DNA from: Bacillota bacterium
GTDB lineage: Bacteria; Bacillota; Clostridia; Peptostreptococcales; Anaerovoracaceae
DNA length: 12,399 nt
Direction of reading: 5' to 3'
NCBI GenBank assembly: GCA_017619985.1
Contig: JAFZRG010000027.1
Coordinates: 1 to 12,399, forward strand
Within the stretch, counting starts at the first letter, position 1; the number at the start of each line of letters is the position of its first letter. Shown piece by piece: positions 1 to 6,362 of this stretch. The notes beneath the pieces are model-generated. The model saw nothing but the letters and a program-made list of their open reading frames with translations. It had not been told where the DNA came from and did not search any database. Both the position numbers and the translations under genes were made by a program.

Positions 1-225
1 CTCGAAGACGTGATCCAGGCAGCCAAGGACGGCGGCTATAAGAAAGTCGTTCTCGAACCTCTGATGATCGTTGCCGGCGACCACGCCAACAACGATATGG
101 CAGGCGACGACGAGGATTCCTGGAAATCCGCGTTTGAAAAGGAGGGATTCGAAGTGGAATGCATCCTGAAGGGCCTCGGCGAGATCCCGGCGATCCGCGA
201 GCTCATCATCGAACACTGCCAGGAA
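1..225 (+). repeat. Direct repeat copy 1 (C-terminal part of CbiK domain 1)
   Basis: Aligns without gaps to 844-1068, at an offset of 843 bases (281 codons). By hand count 182 of 225 bases and 60 of 75 residues are identical. The longest exact match I saw is 26 bases, at 157-182 and 1000-1025. The repeat is the visible part of an in-frame duplication of the whole CbiK domain; copy 1 certainly continues to the left of the window. Confidence 0.93.
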
Positions 226-1092
226 ACGATCGACGAACTGGACGAAGATTTCGGCACCGGCGACGCTTCCAAGGATGACCCCCTCAACCAGGACGGCATC
301 GGCGAGAACGAACTGCTCGTCGTATCCTTCGGCACCAGCTTCAACGATTCCCGCGTTGCTACCATCGGTGCGATCGAAAAGGCCCTGGCCGCCGCGTTCC
401 CCGAATGGAGCACCAGAAGAGGCTTTACTGCGCAGATCATCATCGACCACGTCGCGGCAAGAGACGGAGAGATCATCGATAACTTCGAAGAAGCCATGGA
501 CCGCGCAGTCGCGAACGGCGTCAAGAACATCTTCATCCAGCCGACCCACCTGATGGCAGGCTACGAATATGACGACGTCGTGAATTCCGCGGCAAACTAT
601 GCGGACGCGTTCGAATCCGTCACGATCGGCAAGAACCTGCTGGCGTCCGACGCGGATTTCACGGAAGTCGCTACGATCGTTCACGACGCGACCGCGCAGT
701 ACGACGACGGCGAGACCGCCATCATCTTCATGGGCCACGGCACGGAGCACGATTCCAACAGCGTCTATCCTAAGATGCAGGAGACATTCAAGAAGCTCGG
801 TTATGAGAATTACTACATCGGCACTGTCGAAGCGGAACCCTCTCTGGAGGATGTCGTACAGGCAGCGAAGGACGGCGGCTATAAGAGAGTCGTTCTCGAA
901 GCTCTGATGATCGTCTGCGGCGACCACGCAAACAACGACATGGCAGGCGACGAGGAAGATTCCTGGAAGTCCACGTTCGAGGCGGAAGGCTTCGAAGTCG
1001 AATGCATCCTGAAGGGCCTCGGCGAAATGGAAGGCATCCAGCAGCTGATCGTCAAGCACGCTCAGGAGAGCATGGCCGAAGCAGGTTTCTAA
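1..1092 (+). CDS. cbiK: Tandem-domain sirohydrochlorin cobaltochelatase CbiK (5' end missing)
   Basis: The reading frame is open from base 1, so the true start lies outside the window; 363 codons are visible. CbiK inserts Co2+ into sirohydrochlorin early in anaerobic B12 synthesis. Counting codon 1 at base 1, residues 1-75 are the C-terminal part of one CbiK domain. Residues 76-103 form an acidic linker, and residues 104-363 form a complete second domain of about 260 residues, the usual size of a whole CbiK. Domain 2 shows the N-terminal SFGTSF motif (109-114), QPTH with a metal-ligand His at 183, MGHGTEHDSNS, VEAEPS with Glu277, and GDHANNDMAGDEEDSWK with His309. The same GDHANNDMAGD motif occurs in the partial first domain (His28). 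His and Glu at these places bind the metal in known CbiK structures. Both domains keep the C-terminal His, so both may be active. The neighbouring cbi genes support cobalt as the metal. The family call is firm; the start and any signal peptide are not visible. Confidence 0.95.
   Translation, partial: LEDVIQAAKDGGYKKVVLEPLMIVAGDHANNDMAGDDEDSWKSAFEKEGFEVECILKGLGEIPAIRELIIEHCQETIDELDEDFGTGDASKDDPLNQDGIGENELLVVSFGTSFNDSRVATIGAIEKALAAAFPEWSTRRGFTAQIIIDHVAARDGEIIDNFEEAMDRAVANGVKNIFIQPTHLMAGYEYDDVVNSAANYADAFESVTIGKNLLASDADFTEVATIVHDATAQYDDGETAIIFMGHGTEHDSNSVYPKMQETFKKLGYENYYIGTVEAEPSLEDVVQAAKDGGYKRVVLEALMIVCGDHANNDMAGDEEDSWKSTFEAEGFEVECILKGLGEMEGIQQLIVKHAQESMAEAGF
844..1068 (+). repeat. Direct repeat copy 2 (C-terminal part of CbiK domain 2)
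   Basis: Partner of 1-225. Most differences are third-position or conservative changes, except near the end (codons 62-73), where substitutions cluster. The His in GDHANND and the DSWKS stretch are kept in both copies. One visible change beside the metal site is Ala25 in copy 1 against Cys306 in copy 2. Confidence 0.93.
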
Positions 1093-1104
1093 ACTACATG
1101 GAAC

Positions 1105-1109
1105 AAGGA
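1105..1109 (+). promoter_or_regulatory. Ribosome binding site that favours start 1119 for the lipoprotein
   Basis: AAGGA lies 9 bases before the ATG at 1119 but only 3 bases before the in-frame ATG at 1113. The spacing favours 1119, which gives the ordinary lipoprotein N-terminus MRKFRLL. Confidence 0.6.
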
Positions 1110-1118
1110 TAGATGGAA

Positions 1119-2036
1119 ATGAGAAAGTTCAGATTACTCAGTCTCGTGCTGGTGCTGGCTATGGTCCTCGGTATGCTTGCAGGCTGCTCGCAGAGCAGTC
1201 AGCCTGCCGAACCTTCGCAGCCGGAAAAACAGGAACAGCCTGAAGAGGGCAGCCAGGGTTCCGATCAGATCGCTGATGCGTCTGAGAAGACAGCGGCAGA
1301 AGACGTCGTAGACGAGTCTTACGTACCGATCTATGCGGAAAGCATCAAAAACGGCACCTATGAGATCCAGGTCGACAGTTCTTCGTCGATGTTCAATATC
1401 GTAAACTGCGTTCTGACGGTCGCGGATGACGGCATGACCGCCGACATAACCATGGGAGGCACCGGTTATCGCTATATCTATATGGGTACTCCTGAAGAAG
1501 CGGTAGCGGCTTCGGACGAGGATTATATCCTTCCGCAGGAAGACGCGTCCGGTGCGCATCATTATATCGTGCCGGTGGAAGCGCTCGACGCAGGTATCGA
1601 CTGCGCTGCTTTCTCCGACAACAAGGAAAAGTGGTACGACCGCATCCTGGTGTTCCGGTCTAAAGATCTCGCCATGAGCGATTACGAACCGGGCTTCCTG
1701 ACGACAGCGGAAAAGCTTGGTCTGGCTGACGGCAGTTATACCTGTGAAGTAACGCTGTCCGGCGGAAGCGGCAAGGCGAGCGTCAGTTCTCCTGCCAACA
1801 TCATCGTCGAGAACGGCGCTGCCACGGCGGAGATCGTCTGGAGCAGCGACAAATACGACTATATGAAGATCGACGGCGAGCAGTATCTGCCGGTCAACAC
1901 ATCCGGGAACTCCACGTTCCTGATCCCTCTGGCCGCGTTCGACTTCAATTTGCCGGTCCTTGCTGACACGATCGCCATGAGCACGCCGCACGAGATCGAA
2001 TACACGCTGAACTTCGATTCTTCCACGATCCAATAA
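1119..2036 (+). CDS. Two-domain lipoprotein of unknown function, transporter-associated
   Basis: 305 residues from the ATG at 1119; the ATG at 1113 adds two residues but is too close to the AAGGA. A basic N-terminus and hydrophobic core end in a lipobox, LAGC, so Cys23 should be lipidated and the protein anchored outside the membrane. Residues 24-70 are a Gln/Glu/Pro/Ser-rich tether. Two divergent copies of one domain follow, at about 78-186 (starting NGTYEIQV) and 203-300 (starting DGSYTCEV). Both run from an opening xGxY strand through a central aromatic segment (GYRYIYMG against KYDYMKIDG) to an IVPVEALD or LIPLAAFD strand. Domain 1 has a His-His pair (GAHHY) and domain 2 ends MSTPHEIEYTL. 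The size and opening strand loosely recall NEAT-type heme-binding beta sandwiches, but I cannot establish homology. It lies between the cobaltochelatase and a lipoprotein receptor gene, so a role in binding cobalt, a corrinoid or another tetrapyrrole is plausible but inferred. Confidence 0.85.
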   Translation: MRKFRLLSLVLVLAMVLGMLAGCSQSSQPAEPSQPEKQEQPEEGSQGSDQIADASEKTAAEDVVDESYVPIYAESIKNGTYEIQVDSSSSMFNIVNCVLTVADDGMTADITMGGTGYRYIYMGTPEEAVAASDEDYILPQEDASGAHHYIVPVEALDAGIDCAAFSDNKEKWYDRILVFRSKDLAMSDYEPGFLTTAEKLGLADGSYTCEVTLSGGSGKASVSSPANIIVENGAATAEIVWSSDKYDYMKIDGEQYLPVNTSGNSTFLIPLAAFDFNLPVLADTIAMSTPHEIEYTLNFDSSTIQ

Positions 2037-2048
2037 TTCTGTAAGGTT

Positions 2049-2077
2049 CAGGGGCAGGTCTTTTTGACCTGTCCCTG
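2049..2077 (+). terminator. Strong hairpin between lipoprotein and receptor genes (terminator or attenuator)
   Basis: Arms 2049-2060 (CAGGGGCAGGTC) and 2066-2077 (GACCTGTCCCTG) pair over 12 bases with one G-U wobble, around a TTTTT loop. The tract after it, 2078-2089, is T-rich but interrupted (TTTCGCTGTTTT). It starts 12 bases after the lipoprotein stop and ends 12 bases before the next ATG. It could be an intrinsic terminator or attenuator, an RNA-processing or stability element, or a structure that affects translation of the receptor gene. No convincing promoter follows it, so complete termination here is unlikely. Confidence 0.65.
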
Positions 2078-2089
2078 TTTCGCTGTTTT

Positions 2090-3229
2090 ATGAAGAGATC
2101 TATTTGTTTATTTTTGATATTCGTTCTGCTCTTCACGGGCTGCTCCGGCGGGAAACCGTCCGGCGGAAGCAGTGACGATTCTGTTCTGCCGGGAACGCAG
2201 ATCGCCTGGGAACGCTCCATGGACCTCGCGTACGCGGATCAGTTTTCCGTGGATTATTACGAAGGCGGTTACAAGCTGCTGACCGTGATCCAGGGAGACC
2301 GCTTTCTGCTCGTGCCGGAAGGAAAGGAAGCTCCGGACGGGCTGCCTGAAGATATCCGCGTGCTTTACGCCCCTGTGGAGAATATCTATATGGCGGCGTC
2401 GTCTTCCATGGCGCTTTTCGACGCCATGGACAGTCTGGACCGCATCCTGTTCTCAGCGACACGCGCAGACGGATGGTATGTAGAGAACGCCCGGAAAGCG
2501 ATGGAAGAGGGCAGGATCATCTTCGCGGGAAAGTATTCCGAACCGGATTACGAAGGCCTCATCGAAGGAGACTGTCAGCTCGCGCTGGAAAACACCATGC
2601 TGCTTCACAGTCCGAAGGTCAAGGACATGATCGAGCAGTTGGGTATTCCTGTGCTCATCGAGTATTCCAGTTACGAGAGCCATCCGCTCGGACGGACAGA
2701 ATGGATCCGCTTCTACGGCGCGCTGCTCGACCGAGAGGAAGCCGCTGACGCGTACTTCGAGACGCAGGCGCAGCAGGTGAAGACCCTCGAAGGTTCCGAT
2801 GCGGCCGGAAAGAGCATAGGCTTTTTCTATATCAGCAGCGGCGGCCGCGTCGTCGTTTACAGCGGCGCATCCTATATCGCGAAGATGGTAGAACTGGCTG
2901 GCGGCGAATACCTGTTCGCAGACGTCACCGACGAAGAGAGCAGCCGCAGTTCCGTCAACATCACGCTGGAAGATTTCTACGCCAAAGCAGCGGATGCGGA
3001 TTATCTCATCTACAACGCGACGATCGACGAACCGATCTATACGCTGGACCAGCTGCTTGCGAAGAGCGACGTGCTGGCGGACGTCAAAGCCGTAAAGGAA
3101 GGCAACGTCTGGTGCACCGGGAAATATATGTATCAGGCGACCGACATCATCGGCGACCTGATCCTGGACATCCACCGCGTCCTTACCGACAGCGAGGATA
3201 GCATGGCGTTCCTGTATAAACTGCAGTAA
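2090..3229 (+). CDS. ABC transporter substrate-binding lipoprotein, BtuF/FepB-like
   Basis: 379 residues. It would bind the transported ligand outside the membrane and deliver it to the permease encoded next. The signal peptide MKRSICLFLIFVLLF ends in the lipobox FTGC, with Cys18 lipidated. A Gly/Ser/Pro tether follows, then a class III periplasmic-binding fold (PF01497 type) from about residue 91 (VLYAPVENIYMAASSS). LALENTMLLHSPKVKDMIEQ and the HPLGRTEWIRFYGALLD segment are typical of this family in anaerobic Gram-positives. The start is set by the signal peptide, since later in-frame ATGs would lose it, yet no ribosome binding site precedes it and the hairpin at 2049-2077 ends 12 bases upstream. 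Family members carry cobalamin, heme or iron chelates. The cbi context suggests a corrinoid or a cobalt/tetrapyrrole complex, but sequence alone does not fix the ligand. Confidence 0.92.
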   Translation: MKRSICLFLIFVLLFTGCSGGKPSGGSSDDSVLPGTQIAWERSMDLAYADQFSVDYYEGGYKLLTVIQGDRFLLVPEGKEAPDGLPEDIRVLYAPVENIYMAASSSMALFDAMDSLDRILFSATRADGWYVENARKAMEEGRIIFAGKYSEPDYEGLIEGDCQLALENTMLLHSPKVKDMIEQLGIPVLIEYSSYESHPLGRTEWIRFYGALLDREEAADAYFETQAQQVKTLEGSDAAGKSIGFFYISSGGRVVVYSGASYIAKMVELAGGEYLFADVTDEESSRSSVNITLEDFYAKAADADYLIYNATIDEPIYTLDQLLAKSDVLADVKAVKEGNVWCTGKYMYQATDIIGDLILDIHRVLTDSEDSMAFLYKLQ

Positions 3230-3241
3230 AACGAGGTCTGC

Positions 3242-4291
3242 ATGAGCAAAGACTTGAAAACAGATGCATATGACGTTCTGAAAAGACGGCTCCGCTACGA
3301 GACGGTTTTTGTGCTGCTCATCATCGCGTTCTGCGTCATCACCGTGCTGAACATCAACATCGGCAGCGTACCGATCTCCGTGAAGGAGATCGCGGAGATC
3401 ATCTTCCGCCGCCAGGGTGACCCGACGCAAATGAAGATCGTGTGGAGCATCCGCCTGCCGCGCATCATCATGGCTGCTGTGTTGGGCGGCGGTCTTTCCC
3501 TGTCAGGTTTTCTGCTCCAGACGTTCTTCAGCAACCCTATCGCAGGGCCTTTCGTGCTCGGTATCTCCTCAGGCGCGAAACTCACCGTGGCGCTCACCAT
3601 GATCTATGCGCTGAGTTATGCGGGGTCCGTTTCCTCAATCGTGCTTGTGCTGGCCGCTTTTGTCGGTTCCATGATCTCGACCGGATTCATACTGATCGTT
3701 TCGACAAAGCTGAAAAACATGTCGGCGCTGCTGGTCGCAGGCATCATGATCGGATATATCTGTTCCGCCATTACGGATTTCGTGGTGACGTTCGCGGAGG
3801 AATCCGACATCGTGAACCTCCATAACTGGTCCCTCGGCAGTTTTTCCGGCATGAGCTGGGACAACGTGAAAGCTTCGGTCATCCTCGTAGGAGTCTCCTT
3901 TGTGCTGGTTTTCCTGCTTTCCAAGCCTATGAGCGCTTACCAGCTCGGCGAGAATTACGCGCGCAGCATGGGCGTGAACATCAAACTGTTCCGCACCTGT
4001 CTCATACTGCTGTCCAGCGTGCTTTCCGCGACGGTCACCGCTTTTGCGGGGCCCATTTCTTTCGTCGGCATCGCTGTGCCGCATCTGATCAAACGGGCGC
4101 TGAACACTTCGAAACCCATCGTGGTCATCCCGGCCTGCTTCCTCGGCGGCGCTGTATTCTGCATGTTCTGCGACCTGATCGCCCGTACAGCCTTCGCGCC
4201 TTCGGAACTGAACATCTCCACCGTCACGTCTATATTCGGCGCTCCCGTGGTCATCGCCATGATGATAAGGCGCCAGAAGGAGAAGCAATGA
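3242..4291 (+). CDS. FecCD/BtuC-family ABC transporter permease
   Basis: 349 residues, the usual length for this family; a membrane protein with many hydrophobic helices, the first at about residues 21-40. Family landmarks are RLPR at 71-74 followed by a glycine-rich helix (VLGGGLSLSG), then the NPIAGPFVLGISSGA segment (98-112). The late FAGPISFVGIAVPHLIKR stretch corresponds to the cytoplasmic coupling region that meets the ATPase. GAGG-type ribosome binding bases at 3233-3236 precede the ATG, and the gap from the receptor gene is 12 bases. The stop overlaps the ATPase start (ATGA, 4288-4291), which predicts coupled translation. It would form a homodimeric channel for the ligand brought by the 2090-3229 lipoprotein. 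BtuC, FhuB/G and heme permeases share this fold, so the substrate is inferred from context only. Confidence 0.95.
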   Translation: MSKDLKTDAYDVLKRRLRYETVFVLLIIAFCVITVLNINIGSVPISVKEIAEIIFRRQGDPTQMKIVWSIRLPRIIMAAVLGGGLSLSGFLLQTFFSNPIAGPFVLGISSGAKLTVALTMIYALSYAGSVSSIVLVLAAFVGSMISTGFILIVSTKLKNMSALLVAGIMIGYICSAITDFVVTFAEESDIVNLHNWSLGSFSGMSWDNVKASVILVGVSFVLVFLLSKPMSAYQLGENYARSMGVNIKLFRTCLILLSSVLSATVTAFAGPISFVGIAVPHLIKRALNTSKPIVVIPACFLGGAVFCMFCDLIARTAFAPSELNISTVTSIFGAPVVIAMMIRRQKEKQ

Positions 4292-5406
4292 GCGACCTGT
4301 TTTTCCGCACAAAAGGCCTGACGGTCGGTTATAACGGCAAACCGCTGATCCACGATATCGACATCGGCGTGGCGGAAGGGGAGATCCTGACGCTCATCGG
4401 ACCGAACGGATCGGGCAAATCGACGATCCTGAAGTCCATTACGCGGCAGCTGAAGATCCTCGGAGGCACGGTCTATATCGGCGAACACGATCTGCATACG
4501 ATGAACCTGAAGGAACTGGCAAAGCAGATGTCCGTGGTTCTGACGGAACGGATGAAGCCGGAACTCATGAGCTGCCGGGATATCGTCGCGACGGGTCGTC
4601 ATCCGTATACGGGCAATCTCGGACTGCTGTCTCCGGAGGATGAAGCGATCGTAAACGAGTCCATGGAAAGTGTTCACGTGCTCGATCTGCAGAACCGGGA
4701 CTTCAACGCGATCTCCGACGGTCAGCGGCAGAGGGTCCTTCTCGCGAGAGCGCTGTGCCAGCAGCCGCGCGTCCTGATCCTGGACGAACCGACGTCGTTC
4801 CTCGACATCCGCCACAAACTGGAATTGCTGACACTGCTGAGGAAACTGACGAAGGAGAGAAAACTGGCCGTCATCATGTCGCTGCACGAGATCGATCTGG
4901 CGCAGAAAGTGTCCGACAAGGTGATCTGCGTCAAGGGAGACGTGATCGCCCGATATGGAACGCCGGCAACGGTCTTCCATGAAGACACGATACGCGAACT
5001 CTACGAGATCGATAACGGAACGTATGATCCCGTATTCGGCAGCATAGAACTCGGCAAACCGGAAGGCAAACCGGAGATCCTTGTCCTTTCGGGAGGAAAC
5101 AACGGCGTCTCTGTTTACAGGCATCTGCAGAAGAAGAACATACCATTTGCAGCTGCCGTCCTGACGACGAACGACATGGATTACGCTGTCGCAAGGCATA
5201 TCGCCACGGAAGTCGTATCGACGCCGCCGTACGAAGCGTTTTCGGAGCAGGCGATCGAACGTGCGTTGGAACTCGTTCACAGCTGCCGCATCGTACTCGA
5301 CGCGGGCGTTGTCATCGGAACGGCCAATCAGGGCGTCGCAAAGATCATCGAAGAAGCGGACCGGCTCGGAAAGCTGAAGAAAGGCAGAACACATGAACTT
5401 CTTTAA
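4288..5406 (+). CDS. BtuD/FecE-type ABC transporter ATPase with C-terminal extra domain
   Basis: 372 residues against about 255 for a plain FecE/BtuD ATPase. Walker A is GPNGSGKST (38-46), the signature is ISDGQRQR (142-149, with Asp144 where Gly is usual), Walker B is VLILDEP with Asp166 and Glu167, and the switch is His200 (SLHEID). The stretch where the Q-loop Gln is expected reads VVLTER (83-88), so no Gln is visible there. I believe this variant is common in clostridial relatives. Residues about 263-372 form an additional alpha/beta domain starting EILVLSGGNNGVSVYRHL, with a glycine-rich turn after a hydrophobic strand; its role is unknown and could be ligand or nucleotide sensing. AAGGAG at 4277-4282 precedes the ATG, which overlaps the permease stop. 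It would power the 2090-4291 importer. The 3' end overlaps cbiB by 14 bases. Confidence 0.95.
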   Translation: MSDLFFRTKGLTVGYNGKPLIHDIDIGVAEGEILTLIGPNGSGKSTILKSITRQLKILGGTVYIGEHDLHTMNLKELAKQMSVVLTERMKPELMSCRDIVATGRHPYTGNLGLLSPEDEAIVNESMESVHVLDLQNRDFNAISDGQRQRVLLARALCQQPRVLILDEPTSFLDIRHKLELLTLLRKLTKERKLAVIMSLHEIDLAQKVSDKVICVKGDVIARYGTPATVFHEDTIRELYEIDNGTYDPVFGSIELGKPEGKPEILVLSGGNNGVSVYRHLQKKNIPFAAAVLTTNDMDYAVARHIATEVVSTPPYEAFSEQAIERALELVHSCRIVLDAGVVIGTANQGVAKIIEEADRLGKLKKGRTHELL

Positions 5407-6358
5407 GTTCAATGCGATTGCCATGCTGGCGGGCTTCGTTCTGGATCTTCTGATCGGTGACCCGGAAGGGTGGCCGCATCCCGTGATCTGGATCGGGAAG
5501 TATATCAGCCTGGCGGACCGCAAGATCCGGGACAGGGCTGCAGGAGACAGTGCGAAACTGCGCAGAGGTTCTGTCTGGATGACGGTCAGCACCGTTTTCA
5601 TCGCCATGGCGGCGACGGCAGCGGTCATGCGCCTTGCGATGTTCGGCGGAAATGTCGTGCTTCTGATCGTCATGAGCATCCTTTCCTGGACCTGCCTGTC
5701 CGCGAAATGCCTGGCGAAAGAAGCGAATGGCGTAGCGAAAGCGCTGAAACGGTCCCTGGAAGACGGCCGCAAGCAGGTCGGACGCATCGTCGGCCGGGAT
5801 ACGGCTGCCTTGTCCGAAGAAGATATCGTAGCCGCAACGGTAGAGACCGTAGCCGAGAATACGACGGACGGCATCGTGTCGCCGCTCATTTATCTGCTGA
5901 TCGGAGGACCCGTCCTGGCCATTGGTTTTAAGGCAGCGAGCACGCTGGATTCCATGGAGGGGTATCTGGACGAAAAATACCGGGACATCGGCTGGTGCGG
6001 CGCAAAACTCGACGACGTCCTGAACTTTATCCCTGCGAGGATCTGCGGTCTGCTGATGTGCCTCTCCGCCGGACTGCTGAAAGGCCTGGACGGGAAAAAC
6101 GCGCTGCGGATCATGAAGCGCGATCATGCCAATCATCTCAGTCCGAACTGCGCCTGGAGCGAATCAGCTGCGGCCGGTGCGCTGCATGTACAGCTGGGCG
6201 GAAGCCATGAGTATTTCGGCAAGATCATCGAAAAGCCGTCGATCGGAGATGATGACCGCCCGCTGAAACGAGGAGACATCCTGCTGACGAACCGGCTGAT
6301 GTACGGAACGTCTATCATCACTGTAATGCTGCTGTTTGCATTGGGAATGCTGGTATAA
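5393..6358 (+). CDS. cbiB: Adenosylcobinamide-phosphate synthase CbiB (CobD of aerobic nomenclature)
   Basis: 321 residues, normal for the family. This membrane enzyme joins the aminopropanol (phosphate) arm to adenosylcobyric acid, giving adenosylcobinamide (phosphate). The N-terminal helix carries the family motif GFVLDLLIGDPEGWPHPVIW. Next come hydrophobic segments, then ETVAENTTDGIVSPLIY (Glu155-Asn156, Asp159) and ASTLDSMEGYLDEKY, with GAKLDDVLNFIPARI after that. Late in the protein is NCAWSESAAAGAL, and a final C-terminal helix closes it. AAAGG about 8 bases before the ATG supports the start at 5393, which lies inside the ATPase gene (14-base overlap). A second in-frame ATG ten codons on is possible but would shorten the first helix. 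It is the assembly partner of the cobD-like product at 7405. Confidence 0.97.
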   Translation: MNFFKFNAIAMLAGFVLDLLIGDPEGWPHPVIWIGKYISLADRKIRDRAAGDSAKLRRGSVWMTVSTVFIAMAATAAVMRLAMFGGNVVLLIVMSILSWTCLSAKCLAKEANGVAKALKRSLEDGRKQVGRIVGRDTAALSEEDIVAATVETVAENTTDGIVSPLIYLLIGGPVLAIGFKAASTLDSMEGYLDEKYRDIGWCGAKLDDVLNFIPARICGLLMCLSAGLLKGLDGKNALRIMKRDHANHLSPNCAWSESAAAGALHVQLGGSHEYFGKIIEKPSIGDDDRPLKRGDILLTNRLMYGTSIITVMLLFALGMLV

Positions 6359-6362
6359 GAAC

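Noticed and set aside
1..1068. Repeat pair considered as a transposon or recombination artefact
   Set aside because: The repeat is in frame, follows domain boundaries and has diverged mainly by silent and conservative changes, which fits gene-internal domain duplication rather than a mobile element.
1093..2089. Adenosylcobalamin riboswitch sought in the gaps flanking the lipoprotein gene
   Set aside because: The gaps of 26 and 53 bases are too short for this riboswitch, and no B12-box-like sequence was seen there.
2063..2091. Possible promoter with TTGACC and TTTTAT boxes 17 bases apart
   Set aside because: The -35 box lies in the hairpin loop and arm, and transcription would begin after the receptor ATG at 2090, so the message would lack the start codon and signal peptide.
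3955..5889. Long minus-strand open frame (644 codons) across the permease, ATPase and cbiB
   Set aside because: It is antisense to three strongly conserved plus-strand genes, is rich in Arg, His and Asp from reverse-complemented codons, and shows no recognisable domain.
6336..6362. TTG start that would extend cbiD by nine codons
   Set aside because: The added residues overlap cbiB and precede the conserved CbiD N-terminus; ATG 6363 gives the usual start just before the TTGSCAAAA motif.
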